From assembly GCF_030408415.1 (NCBI RefSeq), contig NZ_CP046976.1, positions 930,001 to 994,000 of the forward strand: a DNA stretch of 64,000 bases, written 5' to 3'. Below the pieces are notes generated by a model that was not told where the DNA came from, ran no database searches, and saw nothing but the letters and a program-made list of their open reading frames with translations. Positions 25,520 to 35,255 of this stretch are shown piece by piece (positions within the stretch are counted from its first letter, which is position 1; each line of letters opens with the position of its first letter). The stretch comes from Corynebacterium appendicis CIP 107643. GTDB lineage: Bacteria > Actinomycetota > Actinomycetes > Mycobacteriales > Mycobacteriaceae. The translations under genes were made by a program, and so were the position numbers.

Positions 25520-26872
25520 ATGACTGCGCTGAGCGCCGAAGGAAGGAACGGAAACTACCCTGGCAAGGGCATCGGGCAACCCGTGGGGGTTGCAGTCCTC
25601 GGTATGGGTACCGTCGGCACCGAGGTTCTGCGACTGATCAACGAGTTCTCCGGCAGCCTGGAAAACCGCATCGGCGGCCCGATCGACGTCCGCGGCGTGG
25701 CCGTGTCCGACCTGAGCAAGAAGCGCGAGGTCCTGGAGAAATTCCCGGACATCACGCTCACCGATAACGCGCGCGAGCTCATCGACCGCGACGACATCGA
25801 CGTCGTCGTCGAGGTCATCGGCGGCATCGACTACCCGCGCGAGCTCGTGCTCGCCGCGCTCAATGCCGGCAAGTCTGTGGTCACCGCCAACAAGGCGCTC
25901 ATCGCCGCGCACGCCGACGAGCTTTCCGACGCAGCCAACGCCGCAGGCGTCGACCTCTACTACGAGGCCGCCGTGGCCGCCGCGATCCCCGTCGTGGGCA
26001 TGCTGCGCCGCTCCCTGGCCGGCGACCAGGTCCAGCGCATCTCCGGCATTGTCAACGGCACCACCAACTTCGTGCTCGACGCGATGGCGTCCACCGGCGC
26101 GAGCTACGAAGAAGCCCTCGCTGAGGCCACCCGCCTGGGTTACGCCGAGGCGGACCCGACCGCTGACGTTGAGGGCCACGACGCCGCCTCCAAGGCCGCG
26201 ATCATGGCGTCGATGGGCTTCCACTCCCGCGTCACCTATGACGATGTGCACGCTGAGGGCATCACCAATATCACTGCCGACGACATCGCCGCCGCGGCGG
26301 AAGCCGGCTTCACTATCAAGTTGCTCGCCATTTGCGAGAGGCTTATCGACGATGTCGGCAACACCTCCGTTTCCGCCCGCGTCCACCCGACGCTGGTGCC
26401 GAATGACCACCCGCTGGCGACCGTCGATAAGTCCTATAACGCTGTCTTCGTCGAAGCTGAGGCTGCTGGCCGCCTGATGTTCTACGGCAACGGTGCCGGC
26501 GGTGCGCCGACCGCATCCGCTGTGCTCGGGGACCTGGTCGGCGCCGCCCGCAACAAGATCCTCGGCGGCCGTGCGCCGGCTGAGAACCCGTACGCGCACT
26601 ACCCGGTCGCCGACTTCGGCGACGTGCCGACGCGTTACCACATCGACATGTCCGTCGTGGACCGCGCGGGCGTGCTGGCTGAGATCTCCCGCCGCTTCGC
26701 AGCGCAGGACATCTCCATTTCCGCCGTGCGCCAGGAGGAGTCCGGCGAGCATTCCCGCCTGATCGTGGTCACACACCAGTCGCTCGAGCGCAAGCTCGCC
26801 GCGATTGTCGACGAGCTGCGTGACATCGACGAGGTCAAGTCCATCAACTCCGTCATCCGGTTGGGCGCGTAA
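25520..26872 (+). CDS. hom: homoserine dehydrogenase
   Basis: This 450-residue enzyme reduces aspartate semialdehyde to homoserine for threonine and methionine. The NAD(P) site is VAVLGMGTVGTEVL, the catalytic region includes GIVNGTTNFVLDAM and GHDAASKAAIMA, and a C-terminal ACT domain (from ~380, AGVLAEISRRFAAQDISIS) would give threonine feedback control. The start ATG 25520 follows TAGGAGAACC. thrB begins 3 bp after the stop. Confidence 0.96.
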   Translation: MTALSAEGRNGNYPGKGIGQPVGVAVLGMGTVGTEVLRLINEFSGSLENRIGGPIDVRGVAVSDLSKKREVLEKFPDITLTDNARELIDRDDIDVVVEVIGGIDYPRELVLAALNAGKSVVTANKALIAAHADELSDAANAAGVDLYYEAAVAAAIPVVGMLRRSLAGDQVQRISGIVNGTTNFVLDAMASTGASYEEALAEATRLGYAEADPTADVEGHDAASKAAIMASMGFHSRVTYDDVHAEGITNITADDIAAAAEAGFTIKLLAICERLIDDVGNTSVSARVHPTLVPNDHPLATVDKSYNAVFVEAEAAGRLMFYGNGAGGAPTASAVLGDLVGAARNKILGGRAPAENPYAHYPVADFGDVPTRYHIDMSVVDRAGVLAEISRRFAAQDISISAVRQEESGEHSRLIVVTHQSLERKLAAIVDELRDIDEVKSINSVIRLGA

Positions 26873-26875
26873 ACG

Positions 26876-27805
26876 ATGGCCATCGATCTTGAGGTGGGGC
26901 TGCGCGCCCGCGTGACGGTTCCCGGCAGCTCTGCGAATCTGGGCCCCGGGTTCGACACCCTCGGTCTTGCCGTAGGGATCTACGACACCGTCGAAGTCGA
27001 GGTAACCTCGTCCGGCCTCGAGGTGGAGGTCGTCGGCGAGGGCGCCGACGACCTGCCGCGTGATTCCTCCCACCTCGTGGTCAAGGCCATCAACTCGGGC
27101 CTACACGCCGCGGACGTCCACGTCCCGGGGCTGAAGGTGACCTGCCACAACAACATCCCGCAGTCGCGCGGCCTCGGCTCGTCCGCGGCCGCTGCTGTTG
27201 CTGGTGTCGTTGCCGCAAACACCCTCGCCGGTGACCCGTTGAGCACCGACGAAGTCATCCAGCTCAGCTCTGCCTTCGAGGGCCACCCGGACAACGCCGC
27301 CGCCAGCGTCGTCGGTGGGGCAGTGGTGTCCTGGACCGACATTCCCGTCGACGGCGTCTCGCAGCCCGAGTACCGCGCCGTGCCTCTGACCGTGCACAAG
27401 GACATCAAGGCCACCGCGCTGGTGCCCGACTTCCACGCGTCGACGAATGCCGTGCGCAAGGTCCTGCCGTCGCATGTCACGCACACCGATGCCCGCTTCA
27501 ACGTCTCCCGCACCGCCGTCATGACCGTCGCGATCCAGACCCACCCGCAATTCCTGTGGGAGGGCACTCGCGACCGCCTGCACCAGCCGTACCGCGCCGA
27601 CGTCCTGCCCGTGACCGCCGAGTGGATTAACCGCCTGCGCAACCGCGGCTACGCCGCCTACCTTTCCGGCGCCGGCCCGACCGCAATGGTGCTGTCCACC
27701 GAACCCGTCGACCCGAAAATCCTCGATTCCGCGCGTGACGACGGCCTGCGCGTCCTCGAGCTCGACGTCGCCGGCCCCATCACCGCTGAACTACTTCGTG
27801 TGTAA
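26876..27805 (+). CDS. thrB: homoserine kinase
   Basis: This 309-residue GHMP kinase phosphorylates homoserine on the way to threonine. The ATP-binding motif [16 protein letters not shown] lies near residues 94-109. The N-terminal [18 protein letters not shown] and C-terminal [10 protein letters not shown] are also family signatures. It is transcribed with hom, whose stop is 3 bp upstream. The next strong terminator is at 28134-28171. Confidence 0.96.
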   Translation: MAIDLEVGLRARVTVPGSSANLGPGFDTLGLAVGIYDTVEVEVTSSGLEVEVVGEGADDLPRDSSHLVVKAINSGLHAADVHVPGLKVTCHNNIPQSRGLGSSAAAAVAGVVAANTLAGDPLSTDEVIQLSSAFEGHPDNAAASVVGGAVVSWTDIPVDGVSQPEYRAVPLTVHKDIKATALVPDFHASTNAVRKVLPSHVTHTDARFNVSRTAVMTVAIQTHPQFLWEGTRDRLHQPYRADVLPVTAEWINRLRNRGYAAYLSGAGPTAMVLSTEPVDPKILDSARDDGLRVLELDVAGPITAELLRV

Positions 27806-27818
27806 AACAACTAGGTAA

Positions 27819-27968
27819 CGAAGCAGTCCCCACGTTCAGCCGAGCCAACCAAGCCAGCCTGGCCCACAAGGTCAGCCTGGCCAGTACGGCCCAGGCGTCC
27901 CGAACGGGCCGGAGAATCCGTACGGACCAAACAACCCGAACGGCCCGGGCGCTAGCCCCTACGCGTAG
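27819..27968 (+). pseudogene. orphan Pro/Gly/Asn-rich C-terminal tail
   Basis: A frame with no start codon runs from after TAA 27816-27818 to TAG 27966-27968. It reads like a real low-complexity protein tail (QPGPQGQPGQYGPGVPNGPE, then NPYGPNNPNGPGASPYA). Such tails occur on corynebacterial membrane proteins. Its head is missing, so it looks like the remains of a deleted gene between thrB and gldA. Confidence 0.5.
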
Positions 27969-27986
27969 AAGCGGGGCGGAAGCGGC

Positions 27987-28098
27987 TGCACTATGCGATG
28001 TGCACTATGCGGTGTCCACTATGCGATCTGCATAACCCCAGGTCGCGGTTCACTGGAATCAGGCATCGCATAGTGCAGACAGCATAGGGGACACCAAA
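27987..28098. repeat. 14-bp tandem repeat with inverted copies (long imperfect hairpin)
   Basis: Three adjacent 14-bp units TGCACTATGCGATG, TGCACTATGCGGTG and TCCACTATGCGATC occupy 27987-28028. An exact inverted copy of the first unit lies at 28064-28077. GCATAGGGGACACC further on is a near-inverted copy of 28011-28024. The two arms could fold together with a loop of about 40 nt. No coding frame crosses it. Its function is unknown. Confidence 0.7.
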
Positions 28099-28133
28099 GC
28101 CAGCAAAGTCAGACTGTCTGGAAACAGACGAAG

Positions 28134-28171
28134 CCGCCCCGTGCCCAGGGAGACTGGGGCGGGGCGGTTTT
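28134..28171 (+). terminator. Rho-independent terminator after the hom-thrB region
   Basis: CCGCCCCG (28134-28141) pairs with CGGGGCGG (28160-28167) and is followed by TTTT. The orientation suits rightward transcripts from thrB. It also lies 25 bp beyond the leftward gldA stop and may serve both. Confidence 0.82.
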
Positions 28172-28195
28172 AGGCATCGTTAGGCGAAAAGCAGC

Positions 28196-29338
28196 TTAGT
28201 GCTTGGCCTCATACTTGACAGGCTCGGGCAGGCCGCGTTCCTCGCGGACGCGGCGGGAGATGCGCTCGAGCGCGATGAGAGACTCGACGACCATCTCCGG
28301 GGTGACCGGGAACGGCATGTTGTGAATGGTCTCTTCCTCGGCGGTGGCGGCCTTGGCCACGGCCTCGAGCTCGGCGGTGTCGTCGGGGGTGAGGCCGACC
28401 TCGGTCAGCGTGTTCGGCAGGCCGACCTTGGTGGTGAACTCGATGAAGTCCTCGAGCTCCTGGGCGTCGGCACCCTCCATGATGAGCTGGGCGCAGGTAC
28501 CGATGTTGACCTTCTGGCCGTGGGACAGGCCGTGGGTCTGCTCAGCGGCGGTCAGGCCGTCGTGAATGGCGTGGGCCGCGGCGAGGCCGCCCGACTCGAA
28601 GCCCAGGCCGGAGAGCAGTGTGTTGGCCTCGACGACTGCCTCGAGAGCCGGGGTGACAACGCCGGCACGAACAGCGTCAAGTGCTGCGAGACCGTGCTCC
28701 CACAGGATGTCCCAGCTCAGCTTGGCCAGTGCGGCACCAGCGCGGGTCGGGTGGCCGCCGTTCATCGTGGTGCCGTTGCCCTTGGCTGCGGCGCGAGCCT
28801 CGACCCACGTGGCCAGGGCATCGCCGATGCCGGCGACGAGGAACTGCTCCGGTGCGCCCGCGACGAGCTGGGTGTCGATGAGGACTACGTCCGGGTTCTT
28901 CGGGTAGAAGCGGTACTCGTCGAACGCGCCGTCCTCGGTGTAGATCACCGCGAGGGTGGATGTCGGCGCGTCGGAGGACGCGGCGGTGGGCACGCTCGCC
29001 CACACGATGTCGGCGTCGAAACCGGCGGCCTTTGCTGCGTCGATGGCGGAACCGCCACCGATGCCGACGATGATGTCGTGGTCGTTCTCCTTGATCTTCT
29101 CCACGAGGCCGTCGACGGCCTTCGCGGTCGCGAACTTCTCGAAGCTCACGCGGTTGACGGGAAGACCTGCGGATTCGAAGCCTTCAGTAAGCTGCTTTTC
29201 GACGATCCCCCACACCGTGTCGTCCGACACGAGCAGCGGGTTCTCACCGAGCTTCTTCAGGTGCTCGCCCAGATCGGCGATAGCACCCTTGCCTTGGATA
29301 TAGCGGGACGGGGAAGAGAAAATGTCGTGTTGTGCCAT
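28196..29338 (-). CDS. gldA: glycerol dehydrogenase (iron-containing alcohol dehydrogenase family)
   Basis: This 380-residue NAD-dependent metalloenzyme oxidises glycerol to dihydroxyacetone. The nucleotide loop is GIGGGSAIDAAKA. Metal ligands are expected in GIGDALATWVEA, AHAIHDGL and HGQKVNIGT, all present. Start MAQHDIFSSP at 29338 is preferred over an upstream extension. It is leftward and separated by 54 bp from the acyl-CoA ligase gene, so the two may share a transcript. Confidence 0.9.
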   Translation of the reverse strand: MAQHDIFSSPSRYIQGKGAIADLGEHLKKLGENPLLVSDDTVWGIVEKQLTEGFESAGLPVNRVSFEKFATAKAVDGLVEKIKENDHDIIVGIGGGSAIDAAKAAGFDADIVWASVPTAASSDAPTSTLAVIYTEDGAFDEYRFYPKNPDVVLIDTQLVAGAPEQFLVAGIGDALATWVEARAAAKGNGTTMNGGHPTRAGAALAKLSWDILWEHGLAALDAVRAGVVTPALEAVVEANTLLSGLGFESGGLAAAHAIHDGLTAAEQTHGLSHGQKVNIGTCAQLIMEGADAQELEDFIEFTTKVGLPNTLTEVGLTPDDTAELEAVAKAATAEEETIHNMPFPVTPEMVVESLIALERISRRVREERGLPEPVKYEAKH

Positions 29339-29392
29339 GGCCCCAAGCGTACGCCAATCTCGCGACATGCGTTTTTGCCGTATGAAGGGAGG

Positions 29393-31165
29393 CTAGTCGG
29401 CTGAAGGGGCCTTCGAGCCTGTGCCCTCGGTATCGGCGGTTTCCTCGGCGTTGCGGGTGCCGGGGCCGGGGAGGGCGATGATGTCGAACTCGTCCCGGGC
29501 GAGGTGCTTGCGCAGGTCCACCTTGTCGAATTTGCCCACGGACGTCTTGTCGATCGACCCCACGAACGCCCAGTACTCCGGCGCCATCCACGTGGGTAGC
29601 GCGTTGGCGAGGTCCTTGCGGAGCTTCTTGGCCACATCGACCGTAGGGGTGACGTCGGCGTGCAGGACAGTGATGGCTAGGGGGCGCTCGCCCCACTTCT
29701 TGTCGGGGTAGCCGATGACGGCGCACTCGACGACCTCGTCGGACTCCATGATCAAGTTTTCCACCTGGGCGGAGTAGATCCACTCGCCGCCGGAGCGGAT
29801 GACGTCGCGTGAGCGGTCGTAGAGTGTCATGAAGCCGTCGGAGGTCACGGTGCCCACGTCGCCGGTGCGCAGCCAGCCGGATTCGGTGAAGGAGTCGTCG
29901 GAGGTGGGGATGGGCTGGCCGCGGAACGTCGATACGCGTTCAGACGCCTCGGGGTTCTCCGGCCAGTAGTACGAGCCGATGACCATGTTGCCGCGGACGT
30001 GGATCTCGCCGTCGTTGCGGTCGGTGCGGGACACGACGCCACCGTCGTGGACGACGCGGTACTCGAGCCACGGCGCGAAGCGGCCCTGGGATATGCGGTA
30101 CGCCCAGCGGCGCTCGCCCGATGCGCCCGACGGCGGACGCGCCACGGTGCCCACGGTGGAAGTCTCCGTCATGCCCCACACGTGGATGATGTCCACACCG
30201 TAGCGTTCCTCCCACACCTTGATCAGCGCAGGCGGGGCGGGGGAGCCGCCGACGTAGATCTCCGTCAGCGACATGCGCTCCGGCGGATTGTGCAGGTAGT
30301 GCACCATCAGCTGGATCCACAAGGTGGGCACGCCGTGCGCCACGCGCGGGTGGGTGCCGGCGATCAGCTTCGCCAGGGTCGGCGCGGACACGTCCGAATC
30401 CGGCAGCACTAGGGGAGTGCCCGCCAAAAACGCGCTGAACGGCACGTTCCAGCTCAGCACGTGGTAGATCGGGATGCAGCACAGAAACGACTCGCCGTGC
30501 GTGATCGCCAGCGAGTCCGTGGCGCGCAGACTCATCGCCGTCAACCACAGCGACCGGTGAGAGTACGCGATGCCCTTCGGCGGGCCGCTCGTCGCGGTGG
30601 AATAGCAGATCGCCGCGGCAGTGTTCTCGGGGAGCTCGGGCCAGGGGTAGAGGGTGGACGAGCCGTCGAGAAGCGACTCGTACGAGAAAACCTCGACCTC
30701 GTCCGGGACCGCGGCGCGCTCGGCGCTCAAATCTGTCAGCCCCGTGAAACACACGGCACGCACCGTCGGGCACGACTGCACAATGCGGCCCACCTTCGGT
30801 GCGAGACGCGGATCCGCGATGAGCACCTCGACTTCCGCGTGGTTCACGATGTAGGCGATCTGGTCCTCCATCAACTGCAGGTTCAGCGGCACGAATACCG
30901 AGCCCTTCGCCGACGCCGCGAACATCACCTCGAGGTGCTCCGCGCAGTTGTACATCAACGTGCCCACGCGCTGGTCCCCGTCGATGCCCAGGTGGTCCTC
31001 CAACGCATGCGCGAACGCCGCCGCGCGTGCACCGACCGCCGCGAACGTCGTCTCCTCCGCCTCGCCGTTGCGCCACGTGGTCACCTTCGTGGTCCCGTGC
31101 ACCGACGCCCCGTACTCGAGAATGCGGCCGACCGAAAACGGCACTTCCTGCATGGTGGAAAGCAT
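29393..31165 (-). CDS. AMP-dependent fatty-acyl-CoA ligase
   Basis: This 590-residue ANL-superfamily enzyme activates a carboxylic acid to its CoA ester through an acyl-AMP. The AMP motif is YSTATSGPPKGIAYSHRS, followed by IIHVWGMTETSTVG. The C-terminal hinge (GWLRTGDVGTVTSDGFMTLYDRSRDVIRSGGEWI when read through) and catalytic lysine segment SVGKFDK are present. Chain-length specificity cannot be read from sequence; it resembles medium/long-chain ligases. ATG 31165 is chosen; an internal ATG at 31153 is possible. Confidence 0.88.
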   Translation of the reverse strand: MLSTMQEVPFSVGRILEYGASVHGTTKVTTWRNGEAEETTFAAVGARAAAFAHALEDHLGIDGDQRVGTLMYNCAEHLEVMFAASAKGSVFVPLNLQLMEDQIAYIVNHAEVEVLIADPRLAPKVGRIVQSCPTVRAVCFTGLTDLSAERAAVPDEVEVFSYESLLDGSSTLYPWPELPENTAAAICYSTATSGPPKGIAYSHRSLWLTAMSLRATDSLAITHGESFLCCIPIYHVLSWNVPFSAFLAGTPLVLPDSDVSAPTLAKLIAGTHPRVAHGVPTLWIQLMVHYLHNPPERMSLTEIYVGGSPAPPALIKVWEERYGVDIIHVWGMTETSTVGTVARPPSGASGERRWAYRISQGRFAPWLEYRVVHDGGVVSRTDRNDGEIHVRGNMVIGSYYWPENPEASERVSTFRGQPIPTSDDSFTESGWLRTGDVGTVTSDGFMTLYDRSRDVIRSGGEWIYSAQVENLIMESDEVVECAVIGYPDKKWGERPLAITVLHADVTPTVDVAKKLRKDLANALPTWMAPEYWAFVGSIDKTSVGKFDKVDLRKHLARDEFDIIALPGPGTRNAEETADTEGTGSKAPSAD

Positions 31166-31394
31166 GCAGCTCACTCTACCGTGGGCTGTTTCGTGCGGGT
31201 TGGTGAACCGCATTGTGCGCCCGTCCGCTACACTGTCGGACAAGATCGTGAGCTGAGGCGCTTCTCGCCTCCAGATTCCGCCCATGCCTTTAGATTTTCA
31301 GCATGCAGCGCGACTCCGATCTAGCGTGCACCACCTCCGCCCCTTCAATATTGCGGGCTTTGAGCGCCTGTCGGCCGAGAGTGGGGACAACCGC

Positions 31395-31439
31395 GTGAAA
31401 ACACAGCGTCGCACGAATATGACGAAAGGACATCCGTGA
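31395..31439 (+). CDS. possible leader ORF overlapping the rho start
   Basis: GTG 31395, 10 nt after a GGGG stretch, opens a 14-codon frame ([14 protein letters not shown]). Its TGA at 31437-31439 overlaps the rho GTG (GTGA). A shorter reading could begin at ATG 31419. The overlap would couple rho translation to the leader. Whether it is translated is unproven. Confidence 0.4.
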   Translation: MKTQRRTNMTKGHP

Positions 31440-33307
31440 CCGAAACGGGTAACGCCACGAGCCAGGACCTCGCATCGCTGAAGCTTCCGGAGCTGCGCAA
31501 GATCGCCGCCGAAAAAGGCCTGCGCGGCACGTCCGCCCTGCGCAAGGGCGAGCTGATCCAAGCCATCACCACGGGCACCGTCCCGCAGCGCGCACGTCAG
31601 CGCGCCAGCGAGCAAGCAGCCGTCGAAAACGCCGGTGCCGAGAACGCCGGTGCCGAGTCCTCCAAGGGCGACGAGAAGAAGAGCGAAAAGAAGGACGACA
31701 ACACAGGCGACGAGCAGCGCTACGAGTCCCGCTCGGCCGCCCGCCGCGCGCGCCGCAACCGCGCCAAGCACGAACAGAAGCTTGACGACGCCTCCGCTGG
31801 CCCCGACAACCGCGACGACCAGTCCGGCCGCGGCAGCGACGACAAGGGCGAGCGCGGCGACAACCGCGACGAGCGGGACGACCGCGACGGGGACGACCGC
31901 AACAATGACCGCGGCGACCGCAACAACCGCGACGACCGCAACAACCGTGGCGGCAACCGCGGCAACCGCGGCGGCGGAAACAACCGCGACAACAACCATG
32001 ACAGCGGAAACGGAAACGGCGGCGGGGGCCGTCGCGGGCGCCGCAACCGCCGGAACCGCCGCAACCGCGACAACCACAACGGCGGCGGCAACAACCAGAA
32101 CAACCACAACAACGGCCAGGACCTGGATCCGGAGGAGCTGCAGGAGGTCGCGGGCATCGTCGACATCGTCGATAACAACGCGGCGTTCGTACGCACGACG
32201 GGGTACCGGGCGAACCAGGCGGACGTGTTCATCAACAACAACCTGGTGCGCCGCTGCGGCCTGCGCTCGGGCGACGCGGTGATCGGCCAGGTCCGCGCGA
32301 ACGGCCAGGGTCACACGCACGGCAACGGCCGCAACCGCCACCGCTACAACCAGTTGGTACGCGTGGACACGGTCAACGGGATGACGGTGGACGAGGCGAA
32401 GCAGCGCGCGGAATTCCACAAGCTCACCCCGCTGTACCCGAACCAGCGCCTGCGCCTGGAAACGGAGCCGAATATCCTGACCACGCGCGTGATCGACCTG
32501 GTCATGCCGATCGGCAAGGGCCAGCGCGCGCTGATCGTCTCCCCGCCGAAGGCAGGCAAGACGACGATCCTGCAGAACATCGCCAACGCGATCGCGCACA
32601 ATAACCCGGAGTGCTACCTCATGGTCGTGCTTGTCGACGAGCGCCCAGAGGAAGTCACCGACATGCAGCGCTCCGTCAAGGGTGAGGTCATCGCCTCCAC
32701 CTTCGACCGTCCGCCGAGCGAGCACACAGCCGTGGCGGAGCTGGCGATCGAGCGTGCGAAGCGCCTCGTCGAGATGGGCCAGGACGTTGTGGTCCTGCTC
32801 GATTCCATCACCCGTCTCGGCCGCGCGTACAACAACTCCTCGCCGGCGTCGGGCCGCATCCTGTCCGGCGGCGTCGACTCCAACGCGCTGTACCCGCCGA
32901 AGCGCTTCCTGGGAGCCGCCCGCAATATCGAGGAGGGCGGCTCGCTGACCATCATCGCGACCGCCATGGTGGAGACCGGTTCGGCCGGTGACACCGTCAT
33001 CTTCGAGGAGTTCAAGGGCACCGGCAACGCCGAACTCAAGCTCGACCGCAAGATCGCGGAGCGCCGCGTCTTCCCGGCCGTGGACGTCAACCCGTCCGGC
33101 ACTCGCAAGGACGAGCTGCTCATGAGCCCGGAGGAGACCCGCATCATGCACAAGCTGCGCCGCATCCTCTCCGCGCTCGATCCGCAGCAGTCAATCGACA
33201 TGCTCATCAAGCAGCTGAAGAAGACGAAGAACAACGGCGAATTCCTCGTTGGCGTGGCGCAATCCGCACCGATGGCGGCAGACCAGGAGACGGAGGACTA
33301 CCAGTAA
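31436..33307 (+). CDS. rho: transcription termination factor Rho
   Basis: Rho is a hexameric RNA helicase that ends untranslated transcripts. After a Rho-N/SAP-like start ([20 protein letters not shown]) there is a long hydrophilic Asp/Arg/Asn/Gly insert (residues ~75-225). The RNA-binding cold-shock fold follows, then the ATPase with Walker [10 protein letters not shown] (~369-377) and Walker [12 protein letters not shown]. Its 623 residues are about 200 more than E. coli Rho, as in other actinobacteria. The GTG start at 31436 has GAAAGGACATCC upstream. prfA overlaps the stop (TAATG). Confidence 0.96.
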   Translation: MTETGNATSQDLASLKLPELRKIAAEKGLRGTSALRKGELIQAITTGTVPQRARQRASEQAAVENAGAENAGAESSKGDEKKSEKKDDNTGDEQRYESRSAARRARRNRAKHEQKLDDASAGPDNRDDQSGRGSDDKGERGDNRDERDDRDGDDRNNDRGDRNNRDDRNNRGGNRGNRGGGNNRDNNHDSGNGNGGGGRRGRRNRRNRRNRDNHNGGGNNQNNHNNGQDLDPEELQEVAGIVDIVDNNAAFVRTTGYRANQADVFINNNLVRRCGLRSGDAVIGQVRANGQGHTHGNGRNRHRYNQLVRVDTVNGMTVDEAKQRAEFHKLTPLYPNQRLRLETEPNILTTRVIDLVMPIGKGQRALIVSPPKAGKTTILQNIANAIAHNNPECYLMVVLVDERPEEVTDMQRSVKGEVIASTFDRPPSEHTAVAELAIERAKRLVEMGQDVVVLLDSITRLGRAYNNSSPASGRILSGGVDSNALYPPKRFLGAARNIEEGGSLTIIATAMVETGSAGDTVIFEEFKGTGNAELKLDRKIAERRVFPAVDVNPSGTRKDELLMSPEETRIMHKLRRILSALDPQQSIDMLIKQLKKTKNNGEFLVGVAQSAPMAADQETEDYQ

Positions 33308-34386
33308 TGACAGAGAAATCGCAGGTTTCGCTTGTCGACGACTACGTCTCCGAGTACCAGGGCATCCAAGCCCAGATGAGTGACCCGGAAGTGGTCGGCG
33401 ACCAGGATCTGTTCCGCAAGCTGTCGAAGCGCTACGCGCAACTGCAGCCGATCATCAACGTCAATAACGACCTGAACCAGGCGCGCGAGGACCACGAGGC
33501 AGCAGCTGAGATGGCAAGCGAGGACAAGGAATTCGCGGAAGAGGCCACGCGCCTCGAAGGCGAGATCGTCCGTCTGGAAGAAGAGCTCGCCGACCTGCTC
33601 GCCCCGCGCGACGAGCACGATGCCGACGACGTGATCATGGAAATCAAGGCCGGTGCCGGCGGCGAGGAAGCCGCGCTGTTCGCCGGCGACCTGGCCCGCA
33701 TGTACCAGAAGTACGCCGAAAAGCACGGTCTCGGCTGGGACATCCTCGACGTCGCCGAGTCGGACCTGGGCGGCGTCAAGGACATGACGGTGTCGGTCAC
33801 CATGAAGAACCCGTCGCGCGACGGCGCGTGGTCGATGCTCAAATTCGAGGGCGGAGTCCACCGCGTGCAGCGCATTCCGGTGACGGAATCGCAGGGCCGC
33901 ATCCAGACGTCGGCAGCTGGCGTGTACGTCTTCCCGGAGACCGAGGAAGTCGGCGATGTCGAGATCGACGAGAAGGACATCCGCGTCGACGTGTACCGCT
34001 CCTCGGGCAAGGGCGGCCAGGGCGTCAACACGACGGACTCGGCCGTGCGCATCACGCACCTTCCCACCGGCATCATCGTGACCTGCCAGAAGGAGCGTTC
34101 GCAGATCCAGAACCGCGCGCGTGCGATGCAGGTTCTCCAGGCGCGCCTCGAGCAGATCGAGCGCGAAAAGGCCGAAGCGGAGGCCGCGGAGGGCCGCGCG
34201 TCCCAGGTCCGCACGATGGACCGTTCCGAGCGAATCCGCACCTACAACTGGCCGGAGAACCGCATCTCGGATCACCGCATCGGGTTCAAGGCGAACAACC
34301 TCGATTCGGTGCTTGACGGCAACATGGACGACCTGATCACGGCGCTCCAGGCCCACGAGCGCCAGGAGCGACTTGAAGCAGAGTAG
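33307..34386 (+). CDS. prfA: peptide chain release factor 1
   Basis: RF1 reads UAA and UAG and triggers peptide release on the ribosome. The catalytic GGQ is at 236-238 ([18 protein letters not shown]), and methylation of its glutamine is the job of prmC next door. The 359-residue length is normal. ATG 33307 shares a base with the rho stop. Its end overlaps prmC by about 14 bp. Confidence 0.96.
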   Translation: MTEKSQVSLVDDYVSEYQGIQAQMSDPEVVGDQDLFRKLSKRYAQLQPIINVNNDLNQAREDHEAAAEMASEDKEFAEEATRLEGEIVRLEEELADLLAPRDEHDADDVIMEIKAGAGGEEAALFAGDLARMYQKYAEKHGLGWDILDVAESDLGGVKDMTVSVTMKNPSRDGAWSMLKFEGGVHRVQRIPVTESQGRIQTSAAGVYVFPETEEVGDVEIDEKDIRVDVYRSSGKGGQGVNTTDSAVRITHLPTGIIVTCQKERSQIQNRARAMQVLQARLEQIEREKAEAEAAEGRASQVRTMDRSERIRTYNWPENRISDHRIGFKANNLDSVLDGNMDDLITALQAHERQERLEAE

Positions 34387-35227
34387 CCTGCGCGCGGCAA
34401 TCGCGGACGCAACGCAATCGCTTATCGACGCCGGCGTTGCCTCCCCCCGCGTCGACTCCCGCCTCATCGCCGCCCACCTTCTCGGCGTGCCCCCGACCCA
34501 GCTCGTTCTGGCTGAGCCGGGGGTGGGATTCTTCGACGACTACGCAGCACTTATTGCCCGCCGAGCACAGCGCGAGCCGCTGCAGCACATCATCGGGACC
34601 GCTCCGTTCGGCGCCCACGACCTGAAAGTCGGCCCGGGTGTGTTCATTCCGCGCCCGGAAACCGAGGTGCTCGCCGAGTGGGCGGTGGGGCAGAAGCCGA
34701 CCGGCACCGTCGTTGACCTGGGTACCGGTTCCGGCGCGTTGGCCGTCTACATTGCCGAGCGCGCGAAGCTCGAACTCGTCATCGGTGTGGAGAAATCCCA
34801 CGTCGCCGCAGCGGCTGCCCGCGACAACGCAGCAGCGTTCCCGAATGTGCGGATCATTGAGGGCGACATGACCGACCCGGACCTGCTTGCCGATCTCTCC
34901 GGCACCGTCGACCTCATCGTCGCCAACCCTCCCTACGTCCCGTTCGTTCCGGAGGAGTCCGGCGAGCTCGAGCCGGAGGTCTACCGCGATCCCCTCGACG
35001 CAGTCTTTTCCGGCGACGACGGCATGGATGCCATCCGCGGCCTCATTCCCGTCGTCGCGCGGCTTCTGGCACCGGGCGGAAAACTCGGCATCGAGCACGA
35101 CGATTCCACCGCCGTGCTCACCCGAGAACTGGTCGAAGCGAACGGATCATTCACCGATGTCGGCAACATGCCCGACCTGACGGGACGCGACCGTTTTGTC
35201 ACGGCGAGTAAGATTTCGAGCAACTGA
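34373..35227 (+). CDS. prmC: release factor glutamine methyltransferase
   Basis: This SAM-dependent enzyme methylates the GGQ glutamine of release factors. The SAM site is [19 protein letters not shown], and the substrate-binding NPPY is at 185-188. The TTG start at 34373 lies inside prfA. The next usual starts would remove conserved N-terminal sequence. It has 284 residues. The prfA-prmC overlap fits coordinated production. Confidence 0.94.
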   Translation: MKQSSLRAAIADATQSLIDAGVASPRVDSRLIAAHLLGVPPTQLVLAEPGVGFFDDYAALIARRAQREPLQHIIGTAPFGAHDLKVGPGVFIPRPETEVLAEWAVGQKPTGTVVDLGTGSGALAVYIAERAKLELVIGVEKSHVAAAAARDNAAAFPNVRIIEGDMTDPDLLADLSGTVDLIVANPPYVPFVPEESGELEPEVYRDPLDAVFSGDDGMDAIRGLIPVVARLLAPGGKLGIEHDDSTAVLTRELVEANGSFTDVGNMPDLTGRDRFVTASKISSN

Positions 35228-35255
35228 CCGCGTCAATCATTGAAGGAGCATCTCG

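Noticed and set aside
27987..28098. CRISPR-like array
   Set aside because: The 14-bp units are directly adjacent with no spacers, copies occur in inverted orientation, and no cas gene lies nearby.
31298..33151. 617-codon minus-strand frame opposite rho
   Set aside because: The valine/alanine repeats are the mirror of the rho Asp/Asn/Arg insert; it is not a gene.
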